A stretch of 64,000 bases of DNA from the NCBI GenBank assembly GCA_017416805.1, contig JAFQBB010000019.1, positions 34,642 through 98,641 of the forward strand, written 5' to 3'. The position numbers were made by a program, and so were the translations under genes. The notes below the pieces were generated by a model. That model saw nothing but the letters and a program-made list of their open reading frames with translations. It was not told where the DNA came from and did not search any database. Below are positions 7,624 through 15,434 of this stretch, piece by piece (position 1 is the first letter of the stretch; every line of letters starts with the position of its first letter). This DNA comes from Bacteroidaceae bacterium. Lineage in GTDB: Bacteria > Bacteroidota > Bacteroidia > Bacteroidales > Bacteroidaceae.

Positions 7624-8625
7624 TTACTGGATATTGGGGTTCAGTTTGTGCCACTCGCTTGTAGGAGGAAGCACACCCATACCGATCACTTCGTCACGCA
7701 ATGCGCAGAGGTGCTTGTAGCTTGCCTGAAGATTGGCAACTTCTTCGGGAGTACCGTTTACGGCCTTGTAAGAAACACCATCCTTGGTGATTTCTGTCTC
7801 CATAGCCATCATGATATGGTCAAATCCTTCTGAATGTACATATGTACCTGCAGGCCATTTGAAGGATTCACCACCCATAGCGGCACGAATCATCTCTACA
7901 GAAACGTATGAAGGACTCTGGAAAGAAGAACGTCCGCGCAGATCGATAATCTTCTTACCACCCTGGATCACATCTTGCTTCATAGCTGCCCATTGCTCTT
8001 CGGTCAACTTGTCGGTACCGATAAGGTCAGTCAACGGAGTACCATCCACCTTAGCGGTTGATGCGAATACGGCCATCTGCTCGCCATGGCCTCCGTAAGT
8101 ACGACAATTTTCCACCTTGCTCTGGAGTACACCGAAATGCTTTGCCAACGCGCTCTGCAAGCGAGTACTGTCGAGAGCGGCCAATGTGCTCACCTGTGAA
8201 GGTTTCAAGCCAGAATAAAGTAATGTGATAAGGCCAGTGATATCAGCAGGATTAAAGATAACTACCACATGTTTTGCATCGGGACAATATGCTTTGATAT
8301 CTTTACCAAGTTGTTCGGCAATAGCTGCATTACCTTTCAACAGGTCTTCACGAGTCATACCGGCCTTACGAGCTGCACCTCCTGAAGAGATGATATACTT
8401 GGCATCTGTCAAAGCCTCCTTGATATCAGAAGTGAAAGTAATGTTCACACCTTCAAAAGCGCAATGATACATCTCTTCAGCCACACCCTCCAACGCAGGA
8501 GCAAAGGGGTCATACAGACAGATGTTCGGGGTCAGACGCATCATGGCTGCACACTGAGCCATGTTAGAACCAATCATACCAGCTGCACCTACGATAGTCA
8601 GCTTGTCATTCGTCAAAAAACTCAT
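7624..8625 (-). CDS. mdh: Malate dehydrogenase (LDH/MDH superfamily)
   Basis: A 333-residue NAD-dependent dehydrogenase that interconverts malate and oxaloacetate. In Bacteroidetes it serves the reductive branch that leads to fumarate, succinate and propionate. The Rossmann fingerprint TIVGAAGMIGSN is at residues 9-20; IFNPADITGL, LDSTRLQ and the YGGHGEQM region (catalytic His) follow. It is longer than E. coli Mdh and belongs to the Bacteroidetes subgroup. It is monocistronic, with a -7 box at 8684-8691 and a downstream stem. Reaction is firm from the motifs; no sign of lactate specificity was assessed. Confidence 0.92.
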   Translation of the reverse strand: MSFLTNDKLTIVGAAGMIGSNMAQCAAMMRLTPNICLYDPFAPALEGVAEEMYHCAFEGVNITFTSDIKEALTDAKYIISSGGAARKAGMTREDLLKGNAAIAEQLGKDIKAYCPDAKHVVVIFNPADITGLITLLYSGLKPSQVSTLAALDSTRLQSALAKHFGVLQSKVENCRTYGGHGEQMAVFASTAKVDGTPLTDLIGTDKLTEEQWAAMKQDVIQGGKKIIDLRGRSSFQSPSYVSVEMIRAAMGGESFKWPAGTYVHSEGFDHIMMAMETEITKDGVSYKAVNGTPEEVANLQASYKHLCALRDEVIGMGVLPPTSEWHKLNPNIQ

Positions 8626-8683
8626 ACTCTTAATCTTAATTATATTTTATACGGATTGAATTCTCCATTCTTTTTTACGCAGG

Positions 8684-8716
8684 CAAAGGTAGTCAATATC
8701 TTTTAGAAGGGCGAAA
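8684..8716 (-). promoter_or_regulatory. Promoter of mdh
   Basis: TACCTTTG on the minus strand (8691-8684) is a good -7 box. The -33 element is weak (TTTC at 8716-8713, 21 bp away). The leader is about 50 nt. Confidence 0.55.
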
Positions 8717-8940
8717 GAAACAATTCATAAAGTAAGTTAATTTCGCTCATACAAATCATTTCCTTTCTGTCCCACCGGTTTCTATGGCCAAATTGCTTTT
8801 CCCATGTAGCAAAATGGCATTCTCTCAGAAGCCCACTCCATGTGCAAGACATCGGACAAACACAAAAAAAATCCGAAATGTTTCTTCCGCAAGGAAATAT
8901 GTGGTATATTTGGCCTATCAAATCTGAAGAAGGAAAAACT

Positions 8941-10746
8941 ATGAATATGGAAAAGTCCTATAACACCCTTGTACACGAGCGTATCGACCAGCTACGCGAA
9001 TATATGAGAAGAGACGGCGTACAAGCTGTCATTATCCCCAGCACTGACCCGCACGGAAGTGAATATGTACCCGACCACTGGAAATTGCGCGAATGGATTT
9101 CAGGTTTCAACGGCTCGGCAGGTACGGCGGTCATTACGCTGAACGAGGCGGCCCTGTGGACAGATTCGCGTTACTTCCTGCAAGCCGAGGAACAATTGGC
9201 AGGGACAGGTATCACCCTGATGAAAGAAAAGTTCCCCGACACCCCCTCCATCACCGATTGGTTGGGTAGTGTGTTGAAAAGTGATGACACGGTAGGTATC
9301 GACCCTACGGTGAACAGCCACGATCAGGCAGAGGCATGGGCCAACGAACTGATGAGAAGATTCGGCATCGGCCTTACCCACATCCCTACAGAGTGGTGGG
9401 ACGAATTGTGGCCACTCCGCCCTCTCCTACCCTATGAAGAGATTGACATTCAACCACTTCCTTTGGCCGGAGAAAGTTGTGCTGACAAATTGGCACGCAT
9501 CCGCAAGGAGATTGGTGCAAAGACACTTGTCATTTCTGCCCTCGATGACATTGCCTGGACGCTGAACCTTCGAGGCACCGATGTACATTGCAATCCCGTA
9601 GTGGTAAGCTACCTCATCATCACCCCCAACGAGGCTCATTTTTTTGCCCTACCTGAGAAAAAAACTTTCCCCGTGGAGGAATATTTACGCGAGAACAAAG
9701 TGGTCTTTCATCCCTACGATGACTTCTATCGCAAGGTGGCCACCTTTGACACTTACCCCATCTTGCTCCCTACAAATTGTAATGTAGAAATCAGCACCCG
9801 GTGCCAACACCTCATCGACGAAGGACGATGTTCCTTCGCCCCCTCGCCCATCCCAGCTATGAAGGCCATCAAGAACGAAGCGGAAATTGAAGGTTTCCGC
9901 AAGGCGATGGTGCGCGACGGCATTGCCCTCGTCCGCTTCCTCATCTGGTTAGAGGAGAAAATGGAGCAGGGCGAAGAGGTGACCGAGCTGAGTGCCGACC
10001 GTGAGCTGACACGCCAACGCTCGTACCAAGCACTCTTCCGCGACATCAGTTTCGACACCATTGCCGGATACGGCACCCACGGCGCCATCGTGCACTACGA
10101 ACCTACACCCGAGAGCGACATCCCCCTGGAGCCACGAGGCCTGCTCCTGCTCGATAGTGGTGCACAATATATGGACGGCACGACGGACATCACCCGCACC
10201 ATCCCCCTCGGCCCACTGACCGACGAAGAGTGTCGCGACTATACACTGGTGCTGAAAGGCAACATCGCCCTCAGCCGCGCCCACTTCCCCCACGGCACAT
10301 GTGGCACCCAGCTCGATGTGCTTGCCCGCCAATTCATGTGGGCCGAGGGCATCAACTTCCTCCACGGCACGGGCCACGGCGTAGGCTCTTACCTGAACGT
10401 ACACGAAGGCCCTCACCAGTTCCGCATGAACCACATGCCCGCCCTGCTGCTCCCCGGCATGACGGTGACCAACGAACCGGGTATCTATCGCCCCGGCCGC
10501 CACGGTGTGCGCATCGAAAACATGATGCTTATCGTACCCGACCAGGAGACGGAGTTCGGCACCTACTACAAGTTCGACATCCTCTCTCTCTGCCCCATCG
10601 ACACACGCCCCATCGTCCGCGCCCTGATGACGCCCGACGAACTCCAATGGCTCAATACCTACCATCAACGGGTGTACAACGAATTGGCTCCGCACCTCGA
10701 TGAAGCAGAGGCCGCATGGCTGAGGGAGAAAACGAAGGAGATGTAA
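8941..10746 (+). CDS. Aminopeptidase P family metallopeptidase (M24B, Xaa-Pro)
   Basis: A 601-residue three-domain Xaa-Pro aminopeptidase that removes N-terminal residues before proline. Two creatinase-like N-terminal domains are followed by a pita-bread catalytic domain. The dinuclear metal ligands are visible in order: two Asp in LLLDSGAQYMDGTTDITRT, His in LHGTGHGVGSYL, and two Glu in VTNEPGIY and GVRIENMM. The size and the extra C-terminal domain match eukaryote-like APP1. The start at 8941 (MNMEKSYNTLVHERI) was chosen because homologues begin there; a TATATTTG box lies at 8905-8912. The last third of the gene is clearly richer in G+C and in C-ending codons than the first third, which creates long false reading frames on the other strand. 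Confidence 0.93.
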   Translation: MNMEKSYNTLVHERIDQLREYMRRDGVQAVIIPSTDPHGSEYVPDHWKLREWISGFNGSAGTAVITLNEAALWTDSRYFLQAEEQLAGTGITLMKEKFPDTPSITDWLGSVLKSDDTVGIDPTVNSHDQAEAWANELMRRFGIGLTHIPTEWWDELWPLRPLLPYEEIDIQPLPLAGESCADKLARIRKEIGAKTLVISALDDIAWTLNLRGTDVHCNPVVVSYLIITPNEAHFFALPEKKTFPVEEYLRENKVVFHPYDDFYRKVATFDTYPILLPTNCNVEISTRCQHLIDEGRCSFAPSPIPAMKAIKNEAEIEGFRKAMVRDGIALVRFLIWLEEKMEQGEEVTELSADRELTRQRSYQALFRDISFDTIAGYGTHGAIVHYEPTPESDIPLEPRGLLLLDSGAQYMDGTTDITRTIPLGPLTDEECRDYTLVLKGNIALSRAHFPHGTCGTQLDVLARQFMWAEGINFLHGTGHGVGSYLNVHEGPHQFRMNHMPALLLPGMTVTNEPGIYRPGRHGVRIENMMLIVPDQETEFGTYYKFDILSLCPIDTRPIVRALMTPDELQWLNTYHQRVYNELAPHLDEAEAAWLREKTKEM

Positions 10747-10763
10747 ATAATTTTATGGAGTTA

Positions 10764-10889
10764 GAGGAGTTATCGCAGGCTTTGCCTGCTAGCCAAATGA
10801 TTTGCAAAACCATTGGCTTTTTTCGCTCCGCTCAAGGGAACTTCTCCTTACGAGCGAAGTGAAAACTTTTAGCGAAGCGATAACTCCTC
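10764..10889. repeat. Nested inverted-repeat element, possible multi-hairpin RNA
   Basis: Outer arms GAGGAGTTATCGC (10764-10776) and its exact complement (10877-10889) enclose three smaller hairpins: GCAGGC/GCCTGC (10775-10789), AGCCAA/TTGGCT followed by six T (about 10791-10824), and TTCGCTC/GAGCGAA (10822-10828 with 10852-10858). The minus strand of the middle part matches the dispersed repeat CTTGAGCGGAGCGAAAAAA found at 44.9, 54.6 and 63.7 kb. It fills the gap between the aminopeptidase and carbonic anhydrase genes. Confidence 0.7.
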
Positions 10890-10914
10890 AAACTTCCCAA
10901 AATATAATCAAACT

Positions 10915-11433
10915 ATGGCACTTATCAAATCAGTACGTGGGTTCACCCCACAAATAGGAAAAGAGTGCTACCTGGCCGAAAACGCCACCATCGTAGGCGA
11001 TGTGGTGATGGGCGACCAGTGCAGCATCTGGTTCAACACCGTGTTGCGTGGCGATGTGAACAGCATCCGCATCGGCAACCGCGTGAACATTCAGGACGGA
11101 AGCGTGCTCCACACGCTTTACGAGAAATCCACCATCCGCATCGGCGACGATGTATCCGTCGGTCACAACGTCACCATCCACGGAGCCGATGTCGATGACT
11201 TTGCCCTCATCGGCATGGGCGCCACCCTGCTCGACCATGCCCACGTGGGGCGCGGTGCCATCGTGGCGGCCGGGGCTCTCGTATTGGCCAACACACAGAT
11301 AGGCCCGGGCGAACTGTGGGCAGGCGTACCCGCCAAGTTCATCAAGAAAGTGGCTCCCGACCAGGCCAAGGAAATCAACGAGAAGATTGCCAACGGTTAC
11401 ATCATGTATGCCGGATGGTATAAGGAGGAGTAA
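10915..11433 (+). CDS. Gamma-carbonic anhydrase family hexapeptide-repeat protein
   Basis: A 172-residue left-handed beta-helix protein of the YrdA/CaiE/gamma-CA group. Hexapeptide repeats run from about residue 20 to 140 (for example ATIVGDVVMGDQCSIWFNTV). Possible Zn-ligand histidines are in VLHTLYE, VGHNVTIHG and the later LLDHAHVG. A short amphipathic C-terminal helix follows. Members may hydrate CO2 or transfer acyl groups, and the substrate cannot be told here. It stands alone, and a terminator-like structure follows. Codon use is rich in C-ending codons like the end of its upstream neighbour. Confidence 0.88.
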   Translation: MALIKSVRGFTPQIGKECYLAENATIVGDVVMGDQCSIWFNTVLRGDVNSIRIGNRVNIQDGSVLHTLYEKSTIRIGDDVSVGHNVTIHGADVDDFALIGMGATLLDHAHVGRGAIVAAGALVLANTQIGPGELWAGVPAKFIKKVAPDQAKEINEKIANGYIMYAGWYKEE

Positions 11434-11452
11434 CCCAAATTAGTTCAAGACA

Positions 11453-11518
11453 CAAAGGCATATAAACACAAAAGTTTATTGGTAAACTGAATTTTTGCGT
11501 TTTTGTGCCTTTGTTTTT
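11453..11518 (+). terminator. Terminator after the gamma-CA gene
   Basis: CAAAGGCA (11453-11460) pairs with TGCCTTTG (11506-11513), with an inner hairpin AGTTTA/TAAACT (11472-11487). A T-run (GTTTTTT) follows on the plus strand. Confidence 0.55.
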
Positions 11519-11628
11519 TACCCTTTTGCACCAAAAATACATTTCTCCTGTTACAAATCGTGTCGCTTATCGTTTAGCTTTATAGAAAGGACAAACTGAC
11601 ATGCACCAATCAAAGTGAATAACTGCCC

Positions 11629-12147
11629 ATGAGCGAAGAACATCTCATATCCATCTTTACCCACATGAGGAAGCGGCTCAGGCGGCTGGCCATGCAATTC
11701 CTGCCCGACGAGGAGGATGCCGACGATGCCCTGCAAGAGGCTTTCTGCCGCTTGTGGCCACGGGCAGATGCACTCGCAAATGCCGAGCAGGCCGAGGCGG
11801 CAACCACCCTGACGGTGCGCAACCTGTGCATCGACGAGGTGCGCCGACGAGACCGACGGCCGACCCTGGAGCTGGAGCCCGAACGGGACGGGGAGAGGGA
11901 ACAGGCCGCACCTTCGCCACAAGAGGAGATGGAACGGAAAGAGCAGTTTGCCCTGGTAGAGGCGCTGTTTCACCAACGGCTGACGCCCCTGCAACAACAG
12001 ATTTTCCGCATGAAGGAATACGAGGAGAAGAGCTACGAAGAAATTGCCACCCTGTTGGGCATGGAGCAGACGGCCGTCAGGATGAACCTGTCGAGAGCCA
12101 GAAAGCTGCTGAGAGAAGAATACCGGAAGAGAGAGTTACACCCCTAA
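11629..12147 (+). CDS. ECF-type RNA polymerase sigma factor
   Basis: A 172-residue sigma-70 family protein with only regions 2 and 4. Region 2 runs over residues about 10-70 (RRLAMQFLPDEEDADDALQEAFCRLW; NLCIDEVRRRDRR), and region 4 has the helix-turn-helix near residues 115-165 (LTPLQQQIFRMKEYEEKSYEEIATLLGMEQTAVRMNLSRARKLL). It is followed after 12 bp by a one-span protein that looks like its anti-sigma factor, then by two secreted or envelope proteins. The four genes read as one stress or envelope-response operon. The signal it answers to cannot be inferred. Confidence 0.9.
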   Translation: MSEEHLISIFTHMRKRLRRLAMQFLPDEEDADDALQEAFCRLWPRADALANAEQAEAATTLTVRNLCIDEVRRRDRRPTLELEPERDGEREQAAPSPQEEMERKEQFALVEALFHQRLTPLQQQIFRMKEYEEKSYEEIATLLGMEQTAVRMNLSRARKLLREEYRKRELHP

Positions 12148-12159
12148 TCATCAGAGACT

Positions 12160-12639
12160 ATGACCGAAAAAGATTATCAATACTGGAAAGAGATGGCCCG
12201 CCGCTACTTCGATGCCGAAACCACCGAAGCGGAGGAACGGATGCTGAAACGATTTGCCGCCTCACCCGAAACCGACGGAGCCGAATGGGACGAACTGCGT
12301 GCGGTGATGGGCTATGCCACCGTTGGCAAACGCTTACGCAGACAAGCCGCTTCCATTACCAGCATTATACCCTTCCGCCCGAGACGGCGATGGATACCTG
12401 CGGTGGCGGCAGCCTCCATCCTGTTGGCACTGGTGTCAGTCCCCACCATGAAGTGGCTGACGGCCGACGAAAGCGCGGAGAAGGACATTTGCATTGCCTA
12501 CGTCAACGGCCACCGGGTGACCGACCCGACCCAAGTGATACAGGCCATGCACCACGCCATGTCGCACGTGCAACAGGTGAAGCCGATGACCACCGTAGAG
12601 GAACAATTGGGAAGCATGTTTGAACTGATGAAGAAATAA
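12160..12639 (+). CDS. Putative anti-sigma factor, single-span membrane protein
   Basis: A 159-residue protein with a cytoplasmic N-terminus rich in charged helices (residues 1-75), one hydrophobic span at about 82-100 (WIPAVAAASILLALVSVPTMKWL) and a short C-terminal periplasmic part. That layout and its position directly after the ECF sigma gene are the basis for the call. No zinc-binding HxxxCxxC motif is present, so it is not a ZAS-type anti-sigma factor. The periplasmic part contains many Met and His residues (MHHAMSHVQQ), which may be of interest for metal sensing, but this is speculation. Confidence 0.7.
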   Translation: MTEKDYQYWKEMARRYFDAETTEAEERMLKRFAASPETDGAEWDELRAVMGYATVGKRLRRQAASITSIIPFRPRRRWIPAVAAASILLALVSVPTMKWLTADESAEKDICIAYVNGHRVTDPTQVIQAMHHAMSHVQQVKPMTTVEEQLGSMFELMKK

Positions 12640-12651
12640 ACAACCACATAT

Positions 12652-13098
12652 ATGAAACGACTGAAAACCATACTGACCATCTTCGTGCTGGCCACCCTTC
12701 CGGCCCTGGCACAAGAGGATTTGAAGATTGGAGAGTTGTTCGGCAACGACTACATCAAGAAGTACAAAGCCACGGAAGTGATGGTGCAGGGAAAGGAACT
12801 GAAGCCATACGACCTGACCCTCTTCCGCAGTGTGACCTTCGACAATGGGAAAGCTCTGTCTGAAAAGATAGAAAAGTGGATTGAGACAGACAGCCGCAAT
12901 GCCTACGACAAGGAGGTGGGCCGGATAAATGGGAGACTCTACTACGGATTCTTCTGCCTGCCGCCGCAAAAGGGGAAAAACCGCTACCTGTTCTACCGCA
13001 ATGCCGCCCTGCAATCCGACAGCAGAGACCTGAGTCTGAGCGTGGTGTACATGGAAGGACACGCCACACTGGAGCAACTGAAGACAATGTTCAAGTAA
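12652..13098 (+). CDS. Secreted hypothetical protein of the ECF operon (resembles DUF6108)
   Basis: A 148-residue protein with a cleavable signal peptide (KRLKTILTIFVLATLPALA, cut before QEDLK). The mature part is small and mixed alpha/beta. It resembles the Bacteroidetes family I know as DUF6108, whose function is unknown, though I am not certain of that label. It starts 12 bp after the anti-sigma gene and 26 bp before the next envelope gene, so it is probably under control of the same sigma factor. Confidence 0.65.
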   Translation: MKRLKTILTIFVLATLPALAQEDLKIGELFGNDYIKKYKATEVMVQGKELKPYDLTLFRSVTFDNGKALSEKIEKWIETDSRNAYDKEVGRINGRLYYGFFCLPPQKGKNRYLFYRNAALQSDSRDLSLSVVYMEGHATLEQLKTMFK

Positions 13099-13124
13099 TA
13101 AACAATAAAAAAAACATACTGACT

Positions 13125-14012
13125 ATGAAGAAAAAGATTTCAACCCTGATTGCACTCGCCCTGCTGACAACCCCGGCCATGGCCCAACAAGAGATGACAC
13201 GCGAAGTGTTCCTGGAACCCAATGAGGTGATTATCGAAAGTTCAAACGACTCGATGAGCGTAACCATACACGGACGGCAAGGGGAACCCAACTTCCATTA
13301 CAACCACACCGTCGTGTTGGCACAGGACGAAGTGACGGTGACGCGCGAACGCCGCACAGACATCATAGAGTTCAACATCCCCTTCAGCAAGAAGAAGAAA
13401 GAGCATAACACACGACGCCCCCATAGTAAAGCCACCATGCGCGGCTTCGGCGTGGGCTTTGTGGATGCACTGGACACGCCCGACGGGATGAATGTCGATA
13501 TGGGTGCATCCTACGAGCTGATGGCTCCCTCCATCTTCGAGTGGGCTTGGTATCCGGGACGCTCGTCGTTCAACGTATCCATCGGTGTGGGCCTCAACTG
13601 GAAGAACTACCGCATGACCGACCGCAACCGCTTCATCCCCGAGGGAGACGACATCGTCATCGGCCCTTATCCCGAGGGAGCCGCCATCGAGTTCTCGCGC
13701 CTGAAGGTGTTCAGCTGGATGGTGCCCATGCTGATGAGCTACGAGTTCAACGACTGGCTGGAGTTTCGCCTCGGCCCCGTGGTGAACATCAACACCCATG
13801 CCAGCCTGAAGACCCGCTACAGCCTTGATGGGGAAGGTAAAAAGGAGACCCACAACCTGCAACACTACAACCGCCTGACCGTAGATTTGATGGGCGCCGT
13901 CTGCATCAAAGGATTAGGCTTCTACGTAAAATATTCGCCCTGCGAAGTGCTCGACACCGACTATGCCCCCAGCTTCAAAGGCATCTCTACGGGCCTCATC
14001 CTCGGTTTCTAA
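13125..14012 (+). CDS. Outer-membrane beta-barrel-like protein, last gene of ECF operon
   Basis: A 295-residue protein with signal peptide KKKISTLIALALLTTPAMA. The N-terminal third is soluble (residues 22-100, ending in a basic SKKKKEHNTRRPHSK stretch). From about residue 105 alternating hydrophobic strands and aromatic girdle residues suggest an 8-stranded barrel: GFGVGFVDAL, WYPGRSSFNVSIGVGLNW, MVPMLMSYEFNDWLEFRLGPVV. It ends in Phe (LILGF), the usual outer-membrane insertion signal. I do not recognise a named family. A strong terminator follows. Confidence 0.7.
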   Translation: MKKKISTLIALALLTTPAMAQQEMTREVFLEPNEVIIESSNDSMSVTIHGRQGEPNFHYNHTVVLAQDEVTVTRERRTDIIEFNIPFSKKKKEHNTRRPHSKATMRGFGVGFVDALDTPDGMNVDMGASYELMAPSIFEWAWYPGRSSFNVSIGVGLNWKNYRMTDRNRFIPEGDDIVIGPYPEGAAIEFSRLKVFSWMVPMLMSYEFNDWLEFRLGPVVNINTHASLKTRYSLDGEGKKETHNLQHYNRLTVDLMGAVCIKGLGFYVKYSPCEVLDTDYAPSFKGISTGLILGF

Positions 14013-14070
14013 AGGGAAAGAGTTGAAACATTAAGAGAACATCAAGATTAAATAAATGTACGCGCGCAAA

Positions 14071-14110
14071 AGAGCCAAGGTCGTCGGGATGACGTGCCTT
14101 GGCTCTGTTT
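14071..14110. terminator. Intrinsic terminator between convergent genes
   Basis: AGAGCCAAGG (14071-14080) pairs perfectly with CCTTGGCTCT (14097-14106), with inner CGTC/GACG. It is followed by GTTTG. It lies between the ECF operon and the minus-strand ATPase gene and may serve both. Confidence 0.75.
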
Positions 14111-14118
14111 GTATAGTC

Positions 14119-15294
14119 TCAATAGTTGAGCCCGAACTGCCAGAGGGGAACGAAGATACCATGCCCGCGCTCTATATCGTCGCGCACCACAATACCGTTT
14201 GCCAACCCCTCAACCTGTTTTTTCCCTTTCTTTCTTCCGCCAACCTCAAATGTGTATTGACCAATAGAAAAATCAGAGTCACGGGATGAAGTGACATCAT
14301 TCCTCACTCGCATTTGGTTATAAAAGAAAGTCTCGCGCAAATTTCCCACATCAGGCGAACCTCCTGCGAGCACAGTCATCAAACTGGGATTATCCACATA
14401 CACCTTCTCCACTTTCCCCAATCCGCGCATTCCTCCCGTGTCATCGCGCAACTGGCCTATCATCCCCGCTCGTTCAAGATAGTAGAGATAGTCTGGTATA
14501 TTATTCTTGCTCACCCCTATCTCAGCAGCCAAATTCAATGCGTTGGGCTTGTAGGGAGCCAAGGATGCCACGACCGAAAGCATCTGCTTCAACTTACGGG
14601 CAGTGGACATCTTCATGTCGGCATACTGGGGTATGTCGTTCTCCACAGTCTGCGCCACCACTTGCTCCATTCTCAATTCAAAGCCCCCTTCGGAAGCAAA
14701 TGGGTAATAACCATTCTTGAGATACTCCCTGAACAGTGGCAACGGATGTTGTATGTCCGGCAAATCCACCTGATGGGACAAAATCTCCTCCAAGGCATAC
14801 ACCGGTGAAGAGACCCCATGATACATTTCCAAATATTCACGGAAAGAGAGTCCCTGCATCTGATACATCAGCGCCCGGCGGCTCAAGTCAGCTTCACCCT
14901 GTTGGATGTCCAATACGGAAGAGCCGGTAAACACAATGTGCAAGTCGGGATGAACATCGTATATCTGTTTCAATTCCCTTGACCACCCCTTGTACTTATG
15001 CACTTCATCGATATAGAGATGGGTTCCTCCCTCCTTCACAAACTCATCGGCCAAGTCCACCAGCCGATGCATCGTGAAATAAAGATGGTCGGCCGACACA
15101 TACAGGTGGTTTCCCACCGTCCGATGCTCCAACAAGTACTGCAAAACCATGGTGGATTTCCCCACACCACGCGGTCCCATAATGCCCACAAGCCTGCTGT
15201 CCCAACTCACCTGAGTGTACATGTAGCGATGGAAAGAGACGGGGATTCGCTTCAGCACCTCATCCATATAATTGTAAAGTGTCACGTCTATCAT
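14119..15294 (-). CDS. AAA ATPase with C-terminal DUF4143 domain
   Basis: A 391-residue AAA_14-type P-loop ATPase. Walker A GPRGVGKST is near residue 40, Walker B LYIDEVHKY near residue 94, and sensor-like FTGSS near 120. The C-terminal half has a winged-helix-like part (LNLAAEIGVSKNNIPDYLYYLERAGMI) and a nuclease-like DUF4143 domain (FEVGGRKKGKKQV). These proteins are abundant in Bacteroidetes, often in many copies. Their function is unproved, and a role in DNA or antitoxin-like processes is only suggested. The gene is on its own behind a promoter with repeated palindromes (15339-15417), suggesting tight, possibly self-, regulation. Confidence 0.85.
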   Translation of the reverse strand: MIDVTLYNYMDEVLKRIPVSFHRYMYTQVSWDSRLVGIMGPRGVGKSTMVLQYLLEHRTVGNHLYVSADHLYFTMHRLVDLADEFVKEGGTHLYIDEVHKYKGWSRELKQIYDVHPDLHIVFTGSSVLDIQQGEADLSRRALMYQMQGLSFREYLEMYHGVSSPVYALEEILSHQVDLPDIQHPLPLFREYLKNGYYPFASEGGFELRMEQVVAQTVENDIPQYADMKMSTARKLKQMLSVVASLAPYKPNALNLAAEIGVSKNNIPDYLYYLERAGMIGQLRDDTGGMRGLGKVEKVYVDNPSLMTVLAGGSPDVGNLRETFFYNQMRVRNDVTSSRDSDFSIGQYTFEVGGRKKGKKQVEGLANGIVVRDDIERGHGIFVPLWQFGLNY

Positions 15295-15321
15295 AGTGCA
15301 TCAATGCATTGGTTTTCGGTG

Positions 15322-15417
15322 CAAAGATATACATTTTTCCCTCAATGAGGGACGTTTTTATTGATTTTTTCCCTCATTAAGAGATAAAATAATCCATTCC
15401 CGTCCCTCATTAAGGGA
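15322..15417 (-). promoter_or_regulatory. ATPase promoter with three operator-like palindromes
   Basis: On the minus strand the -7 box TATCTTTG is at 15329-15322. Three copies of a 13-bp palindrome of form CCCTCAWTRAGRG start at 15339, 15371 and 15404 (spacing 32 and 33 bp, about three helical turns). The middle copy is imperfect. The first lies between the -7 box and the expected -33 position, where a repressor would block RNA polymerase. Confidence 0.65.
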
Positions 15418-15434
15418 AAAAGTAATCTTCCTCC

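Noticed and set aside
9949-10695. 248-codon open frame on the minus strand
   Set aside because: Antisense to the M24 metal-binding domain in the G+C-rich part of the gene; composition (many Val, Ala, His) is that of a shadow frame.
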